Of a DNA stretch of 33,735 bases, positions 26,014 to 33,735 are shown piece after piece. This DNA comes from Acidimicrobiaceae bacterium. Lineage in GTDB: Bacteria; Actinomycetota; Acidimicrobiia; Acidimicrobiales; RAAP-2. The stretch lies in NCBI GenBank assembly GCA_003141095.1, contig PLKM01000084.1:42577-76311 (forward strand), in the 5' to 3' direction. The notes beneath the pieces are model-generated. The model saw only the letters and a list, made by a program, of their open reading frames with translations, did not search any database and had not been told where the DNA came from. The translations under genes and the position numbers were made by a program. Position 1 is the first letter of the stretch. Each line of letters starts with the position of its first letter.

Positions 26014-26022
26014 TGTAGCCGC

Positions 26023-26072
26023 GCCAACTAGGTGCGACGCCCGCGCAGGCGCCGGCGTCGCACCTAGTTGGC
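26023..26072. terminator. Perfect 19-bp stem hairpin between convergent genes
   Basis: Arm 26023-26041 and arm 26054-26072 are exact reverse complements (19 bp, beginning GCCAACTAGG), with a 12-base loop. It lies 10 bases after the SDR stop and contains the stop codon of the convergent ABC permease gene in its right arm (26064-26066). It is symmetric and could end transcription from both sides. There is no T-tract. Confidence 0.8.
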
Positions 26073-27650
26073 CAGATCGCCTCGGACGAAACGCGCCCAA
26101 CCGAGCGCGCCCGCGGCAATCCCGGCCGCCGTCATCACGATGGTCGCGCCCCAGTTCGTCGCCACGTCTGGAACCAGTTTGAGGTGATAAAAGGGCGAGA
26201 GGTCGAGGAGCCACCTCGGCCAACTGAGGGTTGGCCCGAGCACCGCGATGATGTACATGACGCTGAGCAGCGCCGCCATGATGATGTACGAGAAGCGCGG
26301 CGTCGTCGCAATGACCAGCACGCACACTCCCGCAATGAGCGGCGCAGTGGTGAGGGCGTTGAGCATCCCTTCCAGAGGCACGGCCACACTCATGGAGGTT
26401 CCACTCACCACCACACCGGCCCACGTGGCCACACCGCAGCACAGGGCGATCGTGAGCGTGGTGAGCGTGGTCGAGAACACTGCGCTCGCCATCCACTTCG
26501 TTCGACTCGTTCCGAACGCGAGGGGAAGGTCAAGTCGGCCCTGCACCTGGTCAGTGGCGACCATGCAGAGCATGGTGACCACCAAGAACCCCAGCGCCAC
26601 GGCCATGATGACGCAGACTTCGCTCACGAAACCTCGGCCCGTGACCATTGACCCGTAGCCCCAGCGGTTGAGCAGCTTCACGAAGGCGGGATCCGAACGA
26701 CAGAACTGGACGAGGGCGTTGGTGAGATAGCCGAACGTCAGTCCCAAGGCGACGAGTCCCACCGCCCAGACGCCAAAGGTACTCCGTCGCTCTCGCCACG
26801 CGAAACCCCAGGGCGTCTTCAGCCACGTGAGTCGCGCCTGGGAACGATCGGCGCGCGTCCACCACGCAATACCGATGTCACGATGCTCCTGGAGCCTCCA
26901 CGCGATGAAGGTGATAGCGAGGGACCCCAGGAAGAGCGGCGCGCACCACACGACGGATCGGTGCTGAAAGGCGCCGATGTTCTCCAACCAGCCGAACGGT
27001 GTGGCCCAGCGGATCCACCCATTGGACGCAGTGGCGTCGGCGAACATACGAAGAATGAACGCGAGCCCGAGTGCGCTAAGCGCGACCTGCGTGGCGCTGC
27101 GCCGTGGCGAGAAGAGCTGGGACGACAGGACGCCGATCGCCCCACCGCACCAGGCCATGCCAACGATGCCGAGCGAGGACAGCAGGGAGTCGGTGGTGCC
27201 TTGGGATCCGCTGAGAAACGTGAGAAACGTGACCAGCCCGACCGCGAGCCCGCTCTCCGCGAGTACCGCCATGGCGATGGCGAGCGCGGGCTGGCGACCG
27301 GTTCGCCCAACGACCAGAAGGTCCCACGTCTCGTCGTCTTCGCCGCCGCGGGTGACGCGCGTGGCCATCAGGCCCGACCAGATGGCGACGGCGAACGCGA
27401 GGTACATTCCCATCTTCCACTGCACCAACGAGCCCGCGGTGGGCAGTGACTTGGCCCTTCCGTACAGGGCGCTGATGGCGGGATTCTTCAAGAGCACCTG
27501 CATCGACCTCATGCCGGTGACTCCGCCGCTCGCGTTGAACGAGACGAGCCCAACCTTTACGAAGCTCAGCAGCAGCGCCGAGACGACCACGGTGCTCGTA
27601 CGGATTTGGCGCCACACCAGGGCGTGCACCGACGTCGAGGCGCGCCTCAC
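26064..27650 (-). CDS. ABC-2 type exporter membrane subunit
   Basis: This 528-residue protein has about twelve transmembrane segments in two similar halves, a pattern of actinobacterial ABC permeases annotated as exporters of polyketide antibiotics. No ATPase motif is present. It starts by a 4-base overlap (ATGA) with the ATP-binding gene upstream, so both are co-translated and form one transporter. The last codons and stop lie inside the hairpin shared with the SDR gene. The substrate is unknown: a drug, lipid or peptide. Confidence 0.85.
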   Translation of the reverse strand: MRRASTSVHALVWRQIRTSTVVVSALLLSFVKVGLVSFNASGGVTGMRSMQVLLKNPAISALYGRAKSLPTAGSLVQWKMGMYLAFAVAIWSGLMATRVTRGGEDDETWDLLVVGRTGRQPALAIAMAVLAESGLAVGLVTFLTFLSGSQGTTDSLLSSLGIVGMAWCGGAIGVLSSQLFSPRRSATQVALSALGLAFILRMFADATASNGWIRWATPFGWLENIGAFQHRSVVWCAPLFLGSLAITFIAWRLQEHRDIGIAWWTRADRSQARLTWLKTPWGFAWRERRSTFGVWAVGLVALGLTFGYLTNALVQFCRSDPAFVKLLNRWGYGSMVTGRGFVSEVCVIMAVALGFLVVTMLCMVATDQVQGRLDLPLAFGTSRTKWMASAVFSTTLTTLTIALCCGVATWAGVVVSGTSMSVAVPLEGMLNALTTAPLIAGVCVLVIATTPRFSYIIMAALLSVMYIIAVLGPTLSWPRWLLDLSPFYHLKLVPDVATNWGATIVMTAAGIAAGALGWARFVRGDLAN

Positions 27651-28534
27651 GAGACGGGCGACGTCGATTCGTCGTAGTACGACAGGAATATCTCCTCGAG
27701 CGAGGCTTCTCGGGTTCGCAGTCCGGTGACGTCCTGGCTCGACAGCGCCGCCAGCAGCGGCGCCGGCGAACCGGTCACTCGAACGCGCACGCCATCGGGC
27801 AGCGGCGACACATCGCTGACACCGACGACCCCAGAGAGGTCGCCAATCGTGCCCGAGATTTCGAACTCGATGCCCACGTGAGTACGAAGCTCAGCGACGT
27901 CGGAGACCTTCACGAGCTTTCCGCCGCGGATCATGGCCACACGAGCGCAGAGATGTTCGACCTCTGACAGCATGTGCGAACTCAGCAGCAGAGCCTGGCC
28001 TCGCTGTTGACAGTCCAGTACGCATTCACGAAATGCGCGCTCCATCAAAGGATCCAGGCCCGACGTCGGCTCATCGAGCAGAAGGACGTCGGCACGAGTC
28101 GCGAACGCTGCCACGATCGCAACCTTTTGACGATTGCCCTTCGAGTAAGCGCGGATCCGCTTCTCCGGGTCCAACTCGAAACGGGCAATCAGTTCGTCGC
28201 GATACGCATTGTCCATTGAACCGTGGAGCGAGCCAAGCATGGAGATCGCCTCGGATCCGGTCAGCTGGGGCCAAAGGGCAACGTCACCCGGCACGTAGGC
28301 CACGTGCTCGCGCGCGAAGTCCGAGCCCGCCGCGTGTCCGAGAACGGTGGCCTCGCCCGATGTCGGTCGCAGTAGCCCGAGGAGCATGCGTAGCGTCGTT
28401 GACTTGCCGGCACCGTTGGGCCCGAGAAACCCCACTACTTCACCAGCCTCGACGGTCAGATTCAGCGAATCGACCGCCGGCACCCCGCTGAAGACCTTCG
28501 TTAGATTCCTGGCCTCAATCGCGTGCGTCGTCAC
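27647..28534 (-). CDS. ABC transporter ATP-binding subunit
   Basis: This 295-residue protein has Walker A GPNGAGKST (38-46), a signature altered to YSKGNRQ, as often seen in CcmA/DrrA-like exporters, Walker B LLLDEPTSGLD and the switch His in LLLSSHMLSE. A C-terminal extension (about 210-290) is typical of DrrA-like proteins. It energises the permease encoded directly downstream. It starts with GTG; GGAGGG lies about 13 bases upstream, rather far, and a TAGGTT hexamer ends 6 bases before the GTG, so a leaderless mRNA is possible. Confidence 0.92.
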   Translation of the reverse strand: MTTHAIEARNLTKVFSGVPAVDSLNLTVEAGEVVGFLGPNGAGKSTTLRMLLGLLRPTSGEATVLGHAAGSDFAREHVAYVPGDVALWPQLTGSEAISMLGSLHGSMDNAYRDELIARFELDPEKRIRAYSKGNRQKVAIVAAFATRADVLLLDEPTSGLDPLMERAFRECVLDCQQRGQALLLSSHMLSEVEHLCARVAMIRGGKLVKVSDVAELRTHVGIEFEISGTIGDLSGVVGVSDVSPLPDGVRVRVTGSPAPLLAALSSQDVTGLRTREASLEEIFLSYYDESTSPVS

Positions 28535-28651
28535 AGTAAAAACCTAACCCTCCGGACGAAGGGCGAAAGTCCCTTGTTGGACCACCCCGCAGGCTGGTCG
28601 CGGTAAATCGGGACGCACGAACCACTCGCCGTAACTCGCTCCTAAGCGACC

Positions 28652-29246
28652 TCACGCCGCGGGAACTCCGGCGCGGGTGCCGTCGAGCAGAGCCAATATT
28701 TCCTCGGTCGGACCAGTTTCGCCCAGCCTGGGGAAGATGCGAGTGACGCTGTTCACGTGCGCGTCAAGGCTCATGTCGGTCATGTCGGTCATGGCGTCGA
28801 CGGCCAGCGTGACGTTGAATCCGTTTTCGTGCGCGTGGCGTGCGGTCGACTCGACACCGATTGCTGGTGCCGACGCCGACGCCGACGATGACGACCTGCG
28901 TAACGTCAAGGTTCTTCAGATACTCCTCGGGGTCCGTGTTCGTGAACGCTCCCCACTGCAGTTTCGTGACCGTGTGGTCTTACAGCTGCTGGTTCAGCTC
29001 GGGGACCAGATCGGCCCACCCGGCGAGAGTCGGTCTGGCGCGTCGAACTTGCTCCGTTCGGCCAGCTGGCGCACCTGCGACGGTAACGAGCACGACCGGA
29101 AGGCCGTGGCGGCGAAACGACGCTGCCAACACGCTGGCGTTGTGCACGACCTCAACGACCGAGTGAGCGGTCGGCAAAGTGACGATGCCGTTCTGGAGGT
29201 CGACCGCGATATGGGCGGTCTTCGGGTCAAGCGTGATCACCGGCAT
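28652..29246 (-). pseudogene. Isochorismatase/cysteine-hydrolase family gene, broken by a stop and a frameshift
   Basis: The gene starts at ATG 29246 with an AGGAG ribosome site 7 bases away and reads MPVITLDPKTAHIAVDLQNGI, including the conserved catalytic-type Asp. After LVPELNQQL a TAA (28980-28982) interrupts it. The same frame then continues with DHTVTKLQWGAF and DVTQVVIVG, as expected for the family. Near 28861 the reading must shift by one base to continue as IGVESTARHAHENGFNVTLAVDAMTD and end with RLGETGPTEEILALL. Next to the shift lies a GCCGAC triplicate (28868-28887 region), and the family pattern suggests one unit too many. Intact relatives are about 190-200 residues. The gene overlaps the MFS gene end by 20 bases, so it was coupled to that transporter. 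A sequencing error could explain one defect, hardly both. Confidence 0.8.
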
Positions 29247-30999
29247 GATGCACTCCTTCTGCTGATGGTGAATGGATCTCCTCGAGTTGCGCGCTGAGGT
29301 GATCTTCAGATTCGAGGTGAACGTACTTGGCACCCCTCGACCAGGAGGCCCCCGCCGCAATCAACAGCACGACGGCGCCAAATATGAATGCCGACTTCAG
29401 GCCCGAGTGGAACGGGGCCGAGATCAAATGCGGAAAGTACGAGTGTCCGATCAGATCGGTCCGGTTCGCAACCGAGAGATGTCCGAGAACCTTCGAACCA
29501 ACCAGCGACTTGATGGGGTTGTAGCCGAGAAACGCCGCGAAGAGAATCGACACCGGGGGCAAACTGCCGATCTTGGTCGCGACCGCCGCGGGCACACCGT
29601 GCACAATCAGTCCGTGCGTCAGTGTGACGGACAACGTTGTTGAAAGCCCGATGATCATCAGGGTGAAGAAAATGCCTATCGAGAGCACCTGCGCGGAACT
29701 CTGAAACGTCGCGTTCATCCCCCCGCCGGCGCCGCGGTGGCGAGCCGGGAGGCTGTTCATGACCGCGGCCCGGTTCGGCGAGGCGAAGGCTCCCATCGAG
29801 ATTCCAAAGGCCAGCAGGATGGTCGCGAAGTCCAAGTAGCCGAAATTGATTGGGAGCGTGAGTAGAAGCACGAACGACCCCGCCGAGCCGATCATGCCGC
29901 CAGTGGCGAGGTAGCGAGCCCCAAACTGGTCCGAGAGGTAGCCCGACAACGGCCCAGCGATCAGGAAACCCAACGTCAGCGGGAGCATCAGGATGCCCGC
30001 CCATAGTGGCGTGCGGGCGAAACTGTAGCCGTGCAGGGGAAGCCAAATCCCCTGCAGCCAGATGATGAGCATGAACATGAGACCGCCGCGACCAATCCCG
30101 GCCAGAAAGGTCGCGAGCGTGCCGAAGGTGAAAGCCTTGATCTTGAAGAGCGGAAGTCGGAACATCGGTTCGTCGACCCGCGATTCAATGACCAGGAATG
30201 CCATCATCGACGCAACGCCCACGCCGAGTTCCAGCAACACGGGCAGACTGGTCCACCCCATCGTTTTGCCGCCCGAGGGCTCAATCCCGTAGGTGATGCC
30301 GATCATGACCAGGATCAGCCCGACCGCGAAGGTCAGGTTGCCGGCCCAGTCGATTCTGGCGCGGTGACGCTCACCGAGTTCCTTCAAGTTGATGTACGAC
30401 CAGATCGTCCCAAAGAGCCCGAAGGGCACCGAGACGAGAAACACCAGCCGCCAGTCGATCGCGCCGAGGACCCCGCCGAGGATGAGGCCAATGAATGCTC
30501 CACTGATTCCCGCCATGTTGTTGATACCGAGCGCCAGTCCGCGCTGGTTCGAAGGGAATGCGTCGGTCAGGATCGCGGCCGAATTGGCGATCAGGAAAGC
30601 CGCGCCGACCCCCTGAAAGAGGCGTCCGACGATCAGCCAAAGTGCACCCGATTGGCCAGTCAATGGATCGACCGTGAGCACCAGAGAGGCGGCGGTGTAG
30701 ATGACGAATCCGAGGTTGTACATCTTTACCCGGCCGTACATGTCGCCGAGCCTTCCGAGACTCACGACCAGCACACTGCTCACGACCAAGAAACCGAGGA
30801 TCATCCAGAGCAGGTAGAAGCTGTTACCCGGAGCGAGGGGGTTCAGCTTGACCCCACGAAAGATGTCGGGCATGGCGATCAACATGATCGATGAGTCGAT
30901 GGTCGCGAGCAGCACGCCGACGGTCGTGTTGGTCAGGACCAGCCATTTGTAGCGCGGTGAGACCATCGGTGTGATTCTGAGAGTCGTGTCCACGCTCAC
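29227..30999 (-). CDS. MFS transporter, DHA2 (14-TM drug:H+ antiporter) family
   Basis: This 590-residue protein has about 14 transmembrane segments. TM1 region LLATIDSSIMLIAMPDI and loop LGRLGDMYGRVKMYNLGF (motif A) are typical of DHA2, as is the motif-C-like GINNMAGISGAFIGLILGG. The family exports toxic organic compounds in exchange for protons. The start overlaps the MarR stop by 4 bases (ATGA), and the end overlaps the hydrolase start, forming a MarR-pump-hydrolase operon. MarR-controlled DHA2 pumps commonly answer to the compounds they export. The C-terminal polar tail (HSPSAEGVHHAGDHA) is unremarkable. Confidence 0.93.
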   Translation of the reverse strand: MSVDTTLRITPMVSPRYKWLVLTNTTVGVLLATIDSSIMLIAMPDIFRGVKLNPLAPGNSFYLLWMILGFLVVSSVLVVSLGRLGDMYGRVKMYNLGFVIYTAASLVLTVDPLTGQSGALWLIVGRLFQGVGAAFLIANSAAILTDAFPSNQRGLALGINNMAGISGAFIGLILGGVLGAIDWRLVFLVSVPFGLFGTIWSYINLKELGERHRARIDWAGNLTFAVGLILVMIGITYGIEPSGGKTMGWTSLPVLLELGVGVASMMAFLVIESRVDEPMFRLPLFKIKAFTFGTLATFLAGIGRGGLMFMLIIWLQGIWLPLHGYSFARTPLWAGILMLPLTLGFLIAGPLSGYLSDQFGARYLATGGMIGSAGSFVLLLTLPINFGYLDFATILLAFGISMGAFASPNRAAVMNSLPARHRGAGGGMNATFQSSAQVLSIGIFFTLMIIGLSTTLSVTLTHGLIVHGVPAAVATKIGSLPPVSILFAAFLGYNPIKSLVGSKVLGHLSVANRTDLIGHSYFPHLISAPFHSGLKSAFIFGAVVLLIAAGASWSRGAKYVHLESEDHLSAQLEEIHSPSAEGVHHAGDHA

Positions 31000-31469
31000 G
31001 AGTTGGCAATCCTGCTGATGATTCCGCTAGCGGACGACAAAATTTGGCACTCGTCTGGGGAAAGCTCACGTAGTTGCGCTTGCAACCACGCGTGAAGTCG
31101 CCTGCGGGTTTCGGCGATGAGAGCGACGCCTTCAGCCGTCGCCACCAAGATCACCTTGCGGCCGTCATGGGGGTCATCTCGTCGCTCCACGTAACCGGAC
31201 TGGACCAAGAGATTCACCGTTTGATTCATCGACGGAGGCTTGACGTGCTCGTGATCACTCAGCTCGCGGAGCGTGTGCGGCCCTTCCTTCACCAACAGTG
31301 CCAACACCGTACGGTGTGAATCACTGAGTTGGTGGTCGACCTTGCCCGCGCGCAGGCGTCTGAAAAGTCGAGAAACCGCGGAAGAAAGATCCGCATCCAA
31401 CTCCTCGACAACTGCGTCGCGGGAGACGCGCTCGTCGACCCTCGCGGCGGTGGATTGGGTTTCACTCAT
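30996..31469 (-). CDS. MarR family transcriptional regulator
   Basis: This 157-residue winged-helix protein has the recognition region HTLRELSDHEHVKPPSMNQTVNLL (about 75-100) followed by the wing VERRDDPHDGRKVILVATAEG, which carries the conserved Asp and Arg of MarR proteins (D-x-R-D-x-R pattern as RRDDPHDGRK). It heads the operon with the DHA2 pump and probably represses it. The ATG at 31469 has a GGGGTGAG ribosome site. A perfect 40-bp palindrome lies 12 bases upstream. No tandem Cys for redox sensing stands out, so a small-molecule ligand is more likely. Confidence 0.93.
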   Translation of the reverse strand: MSETQSTAARVDERVSRDAVVEELDADLSSAVSRLFRRLRAGKVDHQLSDSHRTVLALLVKEGPHTLRELSDHEHVKPPSMNQTVNLLVQSGYVERRDDPHDGRKVILVATAEGVALIAETRRRLHAWLQAQLRELSPDECQILSSASGIISRIANS

Positions 31470-31480
31470 GGACTCACCCC

Positions 31481-31520
31481 GATTTCATTAGGTAACCTAA
31501 TTAGGTTACCTAATGAAATC
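31481..31520. promoter_or_regulatory. Perfect 40-bp palindrome, double MarR operator
   Basis: The two 20-base halves (31481-31500, 31501-31520) are exact reverse complements. Each contains one copy of a near-symmetric 13-mer, TTAGGTAACCTAA at 31488-31500 and TTAGGTTACCTAA at 31501-31513, directly abutting. Two MarR dimers could bind side by side. It covers the proposed promoter of the MarR-MFS operon, so autorepression is expected. Confidence 0.85.
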
Positions 31521-31526
31521 CGCCAA
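31498..31526 (-). promoter_or_regulatory. Putative promoter of the MarR-MFS operon
   Basis: On the minus strand TTGGCG (31526-31521) and TAATTA (31503-31498) are 17 bases apart, with a predicted start near 31491 and a leader of about 20 bases carrying the ribosome site. Spacer and -10 lie inside the palindrome. The -10 match is modest. Confidence 0.4.
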
Positions 31527-31599
31527 AGCAAGTTGGCCCTTGATCCAAACGGAGGCACTTGGGGATGCCACCAGAGTTAAGGCTCCCACCAGTTGCCAT

Positions 31600-31622
31600 G
31601 ATCTGGTTCTCGGAACTAGATC
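31600..31622 (-). terminator. Hairpin across the dnaB stop codon
   Basis: GATCTGGTTC (31600-31609) pairs with GAACTAGATC (31613-31622), ten pairs including one G-T wobble, with a 3-base loop. The dnaB stop codon (31616-31618) is inside the stem. It could be the dnaB terminator; there is no T-run. Confidence 0.4.
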
Positions 31623-32983
31623 TCGCGTGCCTCGGCCACATTGTCGAAGCGGGCGAACTCGCCTCGCCACGTTAGGTGCGCCGTGCGCGTGGGCCCGTTT
31701 CGGTTCTTGCCCACAATGATTTCGGCTTCTGACTTCTTGTCATTCGCCACCTCGCCGTACTGCTCGGGTCGGAACAAGAACAGCACCACGTCGGCGTCTT
31801 GCTCGAGCGATCCCGACTCACGCAGGTCGCTCATCATTGGCCGCTTGTCGGCGCGTTCCTCAAGTTTCCTCGAAAGCTGTGAGAGGGCAATGACGGGACA
31901 CCCGAGCTCACGAGCCAGGATCTTGAGCGAACGACTCATCTCCGAGACTTCGACCTGTCGGTTCTCGGCTCGCCCGCGTGAACTCATCAACTGTAGGTAG
32001 TCGATGATCACGACACCAAGGTCGCCGTTTTGCTGCTTGATGCGACGCGCCCTCGCTCGCACGTCCATCACGGTCAAGCTTGGATTGTCATCGATGAACA
32101 CCTTCGCGGACTGCAGATATCCGAAGGCCTCGTGCGCGCGGTTCCAGTCGGAGTCGCTGAGGTCACCGGTGCGCAACTTGGATGAATCAATACGCGCCGT
32201 TGACGCGAGGATACGCTCGGCCAATTCCTGACGACTCATTTCGAGTGAGAAGAACAGCGCGGGGCGCTGCACCACCGCTCCCACGTGAACCAGGATCCCG
32301 AGGGCGAATGCGGTCTTACCCATGGCGGGACGAGCTCCAACGATCGTCAGACTGTTCGGCTGCAAACCCTGCAGAACCAGGTCGAGCGACTTGTAACCCG
32401 TCTCGAGGCCGTTGAACTGACCGCGGGTCTCACCACGCTCCTCGAGAATATCCGCCTCGTTGAGTAGGAGCCGCTGCAGGGGCGACACGGAGTCGGTCTT
32501 GCGGTCGTCACCAATCTGATTGATCTTTCGCTCGGCTTCATCAATGAGGCCGACAACGTCGTCAGTGGCGACGTACGCGTCGTCAACGATCTCACCGGCC
32601 ACCGCAATCAACCGACGTTGTTGCGCCTTCTCGCGCACGATCTCTGCGTAGTGCTGAGCGTTCGACGCCGACGGGGTGTTCATCTGAAGTGAGGAGAGCA
32701 CCCCGAGCTCCACCGCAACAGCGCCGCGTTCTTGCAACTTCGCCTGCACGGTCACGTAGTCAACCGGCTCACCGGCGTTCGCGAGTGCGATGATGGCGCT
32801 AAAGATCTGACCGTGAAGTGGACGATAGAAATCCTCGGGCTGCACGGTCTCGTACGCAACGCTCACCGCCTCTTGCGAAAGGAGCATCGCGCCAATGAGT
32901 GACTCCTCGACCTCGATGGCACTGGGAGGTATCCGACCACTGCCGGGAGCGGATCGGATGCGGTCTGTTTCTATCTGAGTCAT
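31616..32983 (-). CDS. dnaB: Replicative DNA helicase DnaB
   Basis: This 455-residue hexameric helicase unwinds DNA ahead of the replisome. The N-terminal domain (about 15-120, beginning PPSAIEVEESLIGAML) binds primase; the C-terminal RecA-like motor has Walker A GARPAMGKT (216-224), Walker B VVIIDYLQLM and the SLEMS and SGSLEQDAD motifs. The length is normal, with no intein inserted at the usual Walker A site. ATG 32983 has a GAGGT ribosome site. It follows rplI by 160 bases, the common bacterial order, but the hairpin after rplI suggests its own promoter. Confidence 0.97.
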   Translation of the reverse strand: MTQIETDRIRSAPGSGRIPPSAIEVEESLIGAMLLSQEAVSVAYETVQPEDFYRPLHGQIFSAIIALANAGEPVDYVTVQAKLQERGAVAVELGVLSSLQMNTPSASNAQHYAEIVREKAQQRRLIAVAGEIVDDAYVATDDVVGLIDEAERKINQIGDDRKTDSVSPLQRLLLNEADILEERGETRGQFNGLETGYKSLDLVLQGLQPNSLTIVGARPAMGKTAFALGILVHVGAVVQRPALFFSLEMSRQELAERILASTARIDSSKLRTGDLSDSDWNRAHEAFGYLQSAKVFIDDNPSLTVMDVRARARRIKQQNGDLGVVIIDYLQLMSSRGRAENRQVEVSEMSRSLKILARELGCPVIALSQLSRKLEERADKRPMMSDLRESGSLEQDADVVLFLFRPEQYGEVANDKKSEAEIIVGKNRNGPTRTAHLTWRGEFARFDNVAEAREI

Positions 32984-33092
32984 AAGACCTCAACGGTTGT
33001 CGATAATGGTTGTGTGTCGCTAGAACAACAACATGGGGAAAATCCTGTGCCTAACTTCCATTAGCAACCTGCCATAGAGCTGTGACATTGAA

Positions 33093-33119
33093 ACTGCCGG
33101 GACACAAGGCCCCGGCAGT
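33093..33119 (-). terminator. rplI terminator hairpin
   Basis: ACTGCCGGG (33093-33101) and CCCGGCAGT (33111-33119) form a perfect 9-bp stem with a 9-base loop, 24 bases after the rplI stop codon. On the minus strand it is followed by TTTCAATG, a short T-run. It should end the ribosomal protein operon before dnaB. Confidence 0.75.
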
Positions 33120-33143
33120 ATCAAAGATCCAAAAACTATTGCG

Positions 33144-33590
33144 CTACTTCGCCACAACCTCCACGTTGACCGTGGCGATAACGCCATCAAACAACGTCGC
33201 GGCGACGGTCGAAGTACCCAGTTCCTTCAGGTGTTCGGCCATTGAAATCATGTGACGATCCAACGAGATGTTGGTGGCGGTGCGAATGGCGTTGACGATG
33301 TCGGCCTCGGTCACCGAACCGAAGAGACGACCGTTGGCGCCCGCACGAGCCGACACGATCACCGTGGCCTTCTCGATGAGTGAACGCTGCGTCTCAGCAG
33401 CGTCACGGCTCTGGGCGTCACGAATGTCGCGGGCCTTGCGCATCGAAGCCGCTTGGACTTCCATGGTTGCGTTCGCCTTCAGGGCCGCGCCCGTCGGCAG
33501 CAGGAAGTTACGTGCGTAACCAGATTTCACATCGACAATGTCGCCACGGCGGCCTACGCCGGTGACATCACTACGCAGCAGGACTTTCAT
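33144..33590 (-). CDS. rplI: 50S ribosomal protein L9
   Basis: This 148-residue protein is standard length for L9. The N-terminal rRNA-binding domain has VTGVGRRGDIVDVKSGYARNFLLP, a family hallmark; a long helix follows (about 40-75), then the C-terminal domain with GRLFGSVTEADIV. It binds 23S rRNA near the L1 stalk. The start overlaps the stop of the upstream gene as ATGA, with a GGAGGT ribosome site, so they are co-translated. Confidence 0.97.
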   Translation of the reverse strand: MKVLLRSDVTGVGRRGDIVDVKSGYARNFLLPTGAALKANATMEVQAASMRKARDIRDAQSRDAAETQRSLIEKATVIVSARAGANGRLFGSVTEADIVNAIRTATNISLDRHMISMAEHLKELGTSTVAATLFDGVIATVNVEVVAK

Positions 33591-33735
33591 TCGCTGACCT
33601 CCTGGGCGGGCTCGGCCACGAATACTTCAGCCGCCTCGCTGGCGTCTTCCAGTAGAACGCCGGGTTCAACGGTCGACTCGGCGCTCTCTCGGTCGGGACG
33701 TGGACCACGCGGACCACGGTCGCCACGGTCGCCAC
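33587..33735 (-). CDS. C-terminal tail of the gene upstream of rplI (5' part outside window)
   Basis: Only the last 49 codons are present. They encode a Gly/Asp/Arg/Pro-rich stretch (GDRGDRGPRGPRPDRE) followed by an acidic, Ala/Glu/Val-rich end (AEVFVAEPAQEVSE). The usual neighbour here is rpsR (S18), with ssb and rpsF before it. The tail is not the normal end of S18 and lacks the DDDIPF-like tip of SSB, so identity is open: an extended S18 or S6 are the first guesses. Its stop overlaps the rplI start by 4 bases. Confidence 0.6.
   Translation of the reverse strand, partial: GDRGDRGPRGPRPDRESAESTVEPGVLLEDASEAAEVFVAEPAQEVSE

Noticed and set aside
30031-30894. Plus-strand 287-codon open frame rich in Glu, Asp, His and Gln
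   Set aside because: It is antisense to the DHA2 transporter; the polar composition is the complement of hydrophobic codons.

Overview
The window looks like a chromosomal segment of a G+C-rich actinobacterium. An Acidimicrobiia-like lineage is my best guess from the overall flavour, but it is not proven. Supporting signs are G/C-ending codons, GTG/TTG starts, genes whose start codon sits directly after a -10-like hexamer (leaderless style), a branched-chain keto-acid dehydrogenase operon, and the rplI-dnaB order at the right end. I see no tRNA, rRNA, CRISPR array, insertion sequence or phage gene.

Left part (1-6000): a gene running off the left edge joins an N-terminal GNAT acetyltransferase to an AAA+ ATPase. 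It is followed by a PEBP/YbhB-like protein, a membrane GGDEF-EAL c-di-GMP protein, a 646-base stretch without a credible gene, and a Rieske non-heme iron oxygenase.

Efflux and ion transport (6000-15900): a TetR regulator divergent from the Rieske gene is followed by a two-gene heterodimeric ABC exporter with one degenerate ATP site. The TetR promoter overlaps a clean 7-5-7 inverted repeat. Next come a small SHOCT-domain membrane protein and an MgtA-like P-type ATPase with a long leader. OsmC peroxidase, a secreted hypothetical protein and a short MscS channel follow.

Middle (16100-24730): an exported protein with eight Cys-paired repeats, an orphan OmpR/RegX3-type response regulator and a Bcp/PrxQ peroxiredoxin. 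Then come the operon for E1-alpha, E1-beta and E2 of a branched-chain 2-oxoacid dehydrogenase (minus strand), a divergent EntS-like MFS transporter, and rlmN.

Right part (24890-33735): a small membrane protein and an SDR resembling 3-hydroxy-2-methylbutyryl-CoA dehydrogenase, which could act downstream of the keto-acid dehydrogenase in isoleucine breakdown. A very strong hairpin separates the SDR from a convergent ABC-2 exporter pair. Next is a MarR - DHA2 MFS - isochorismatase-family operon. Its promoter holds a perfect 40-bp palindrome, and its last gene is broken by a stop codon and a frameshift. The window closes with dnaB, rplI and the tail of the gene before rplI.

The most notable items are the MarR double operator, the decayed hydrolase coupled to its transporter, the GNAT-AAA fusion, the TetR operator over a leaderless promoter, the eight-repeat exported protein, and the MgtA leader region with a possible 21-residue hydrophobic peptide. 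I did not find a clear, wholly new multi-gene system.
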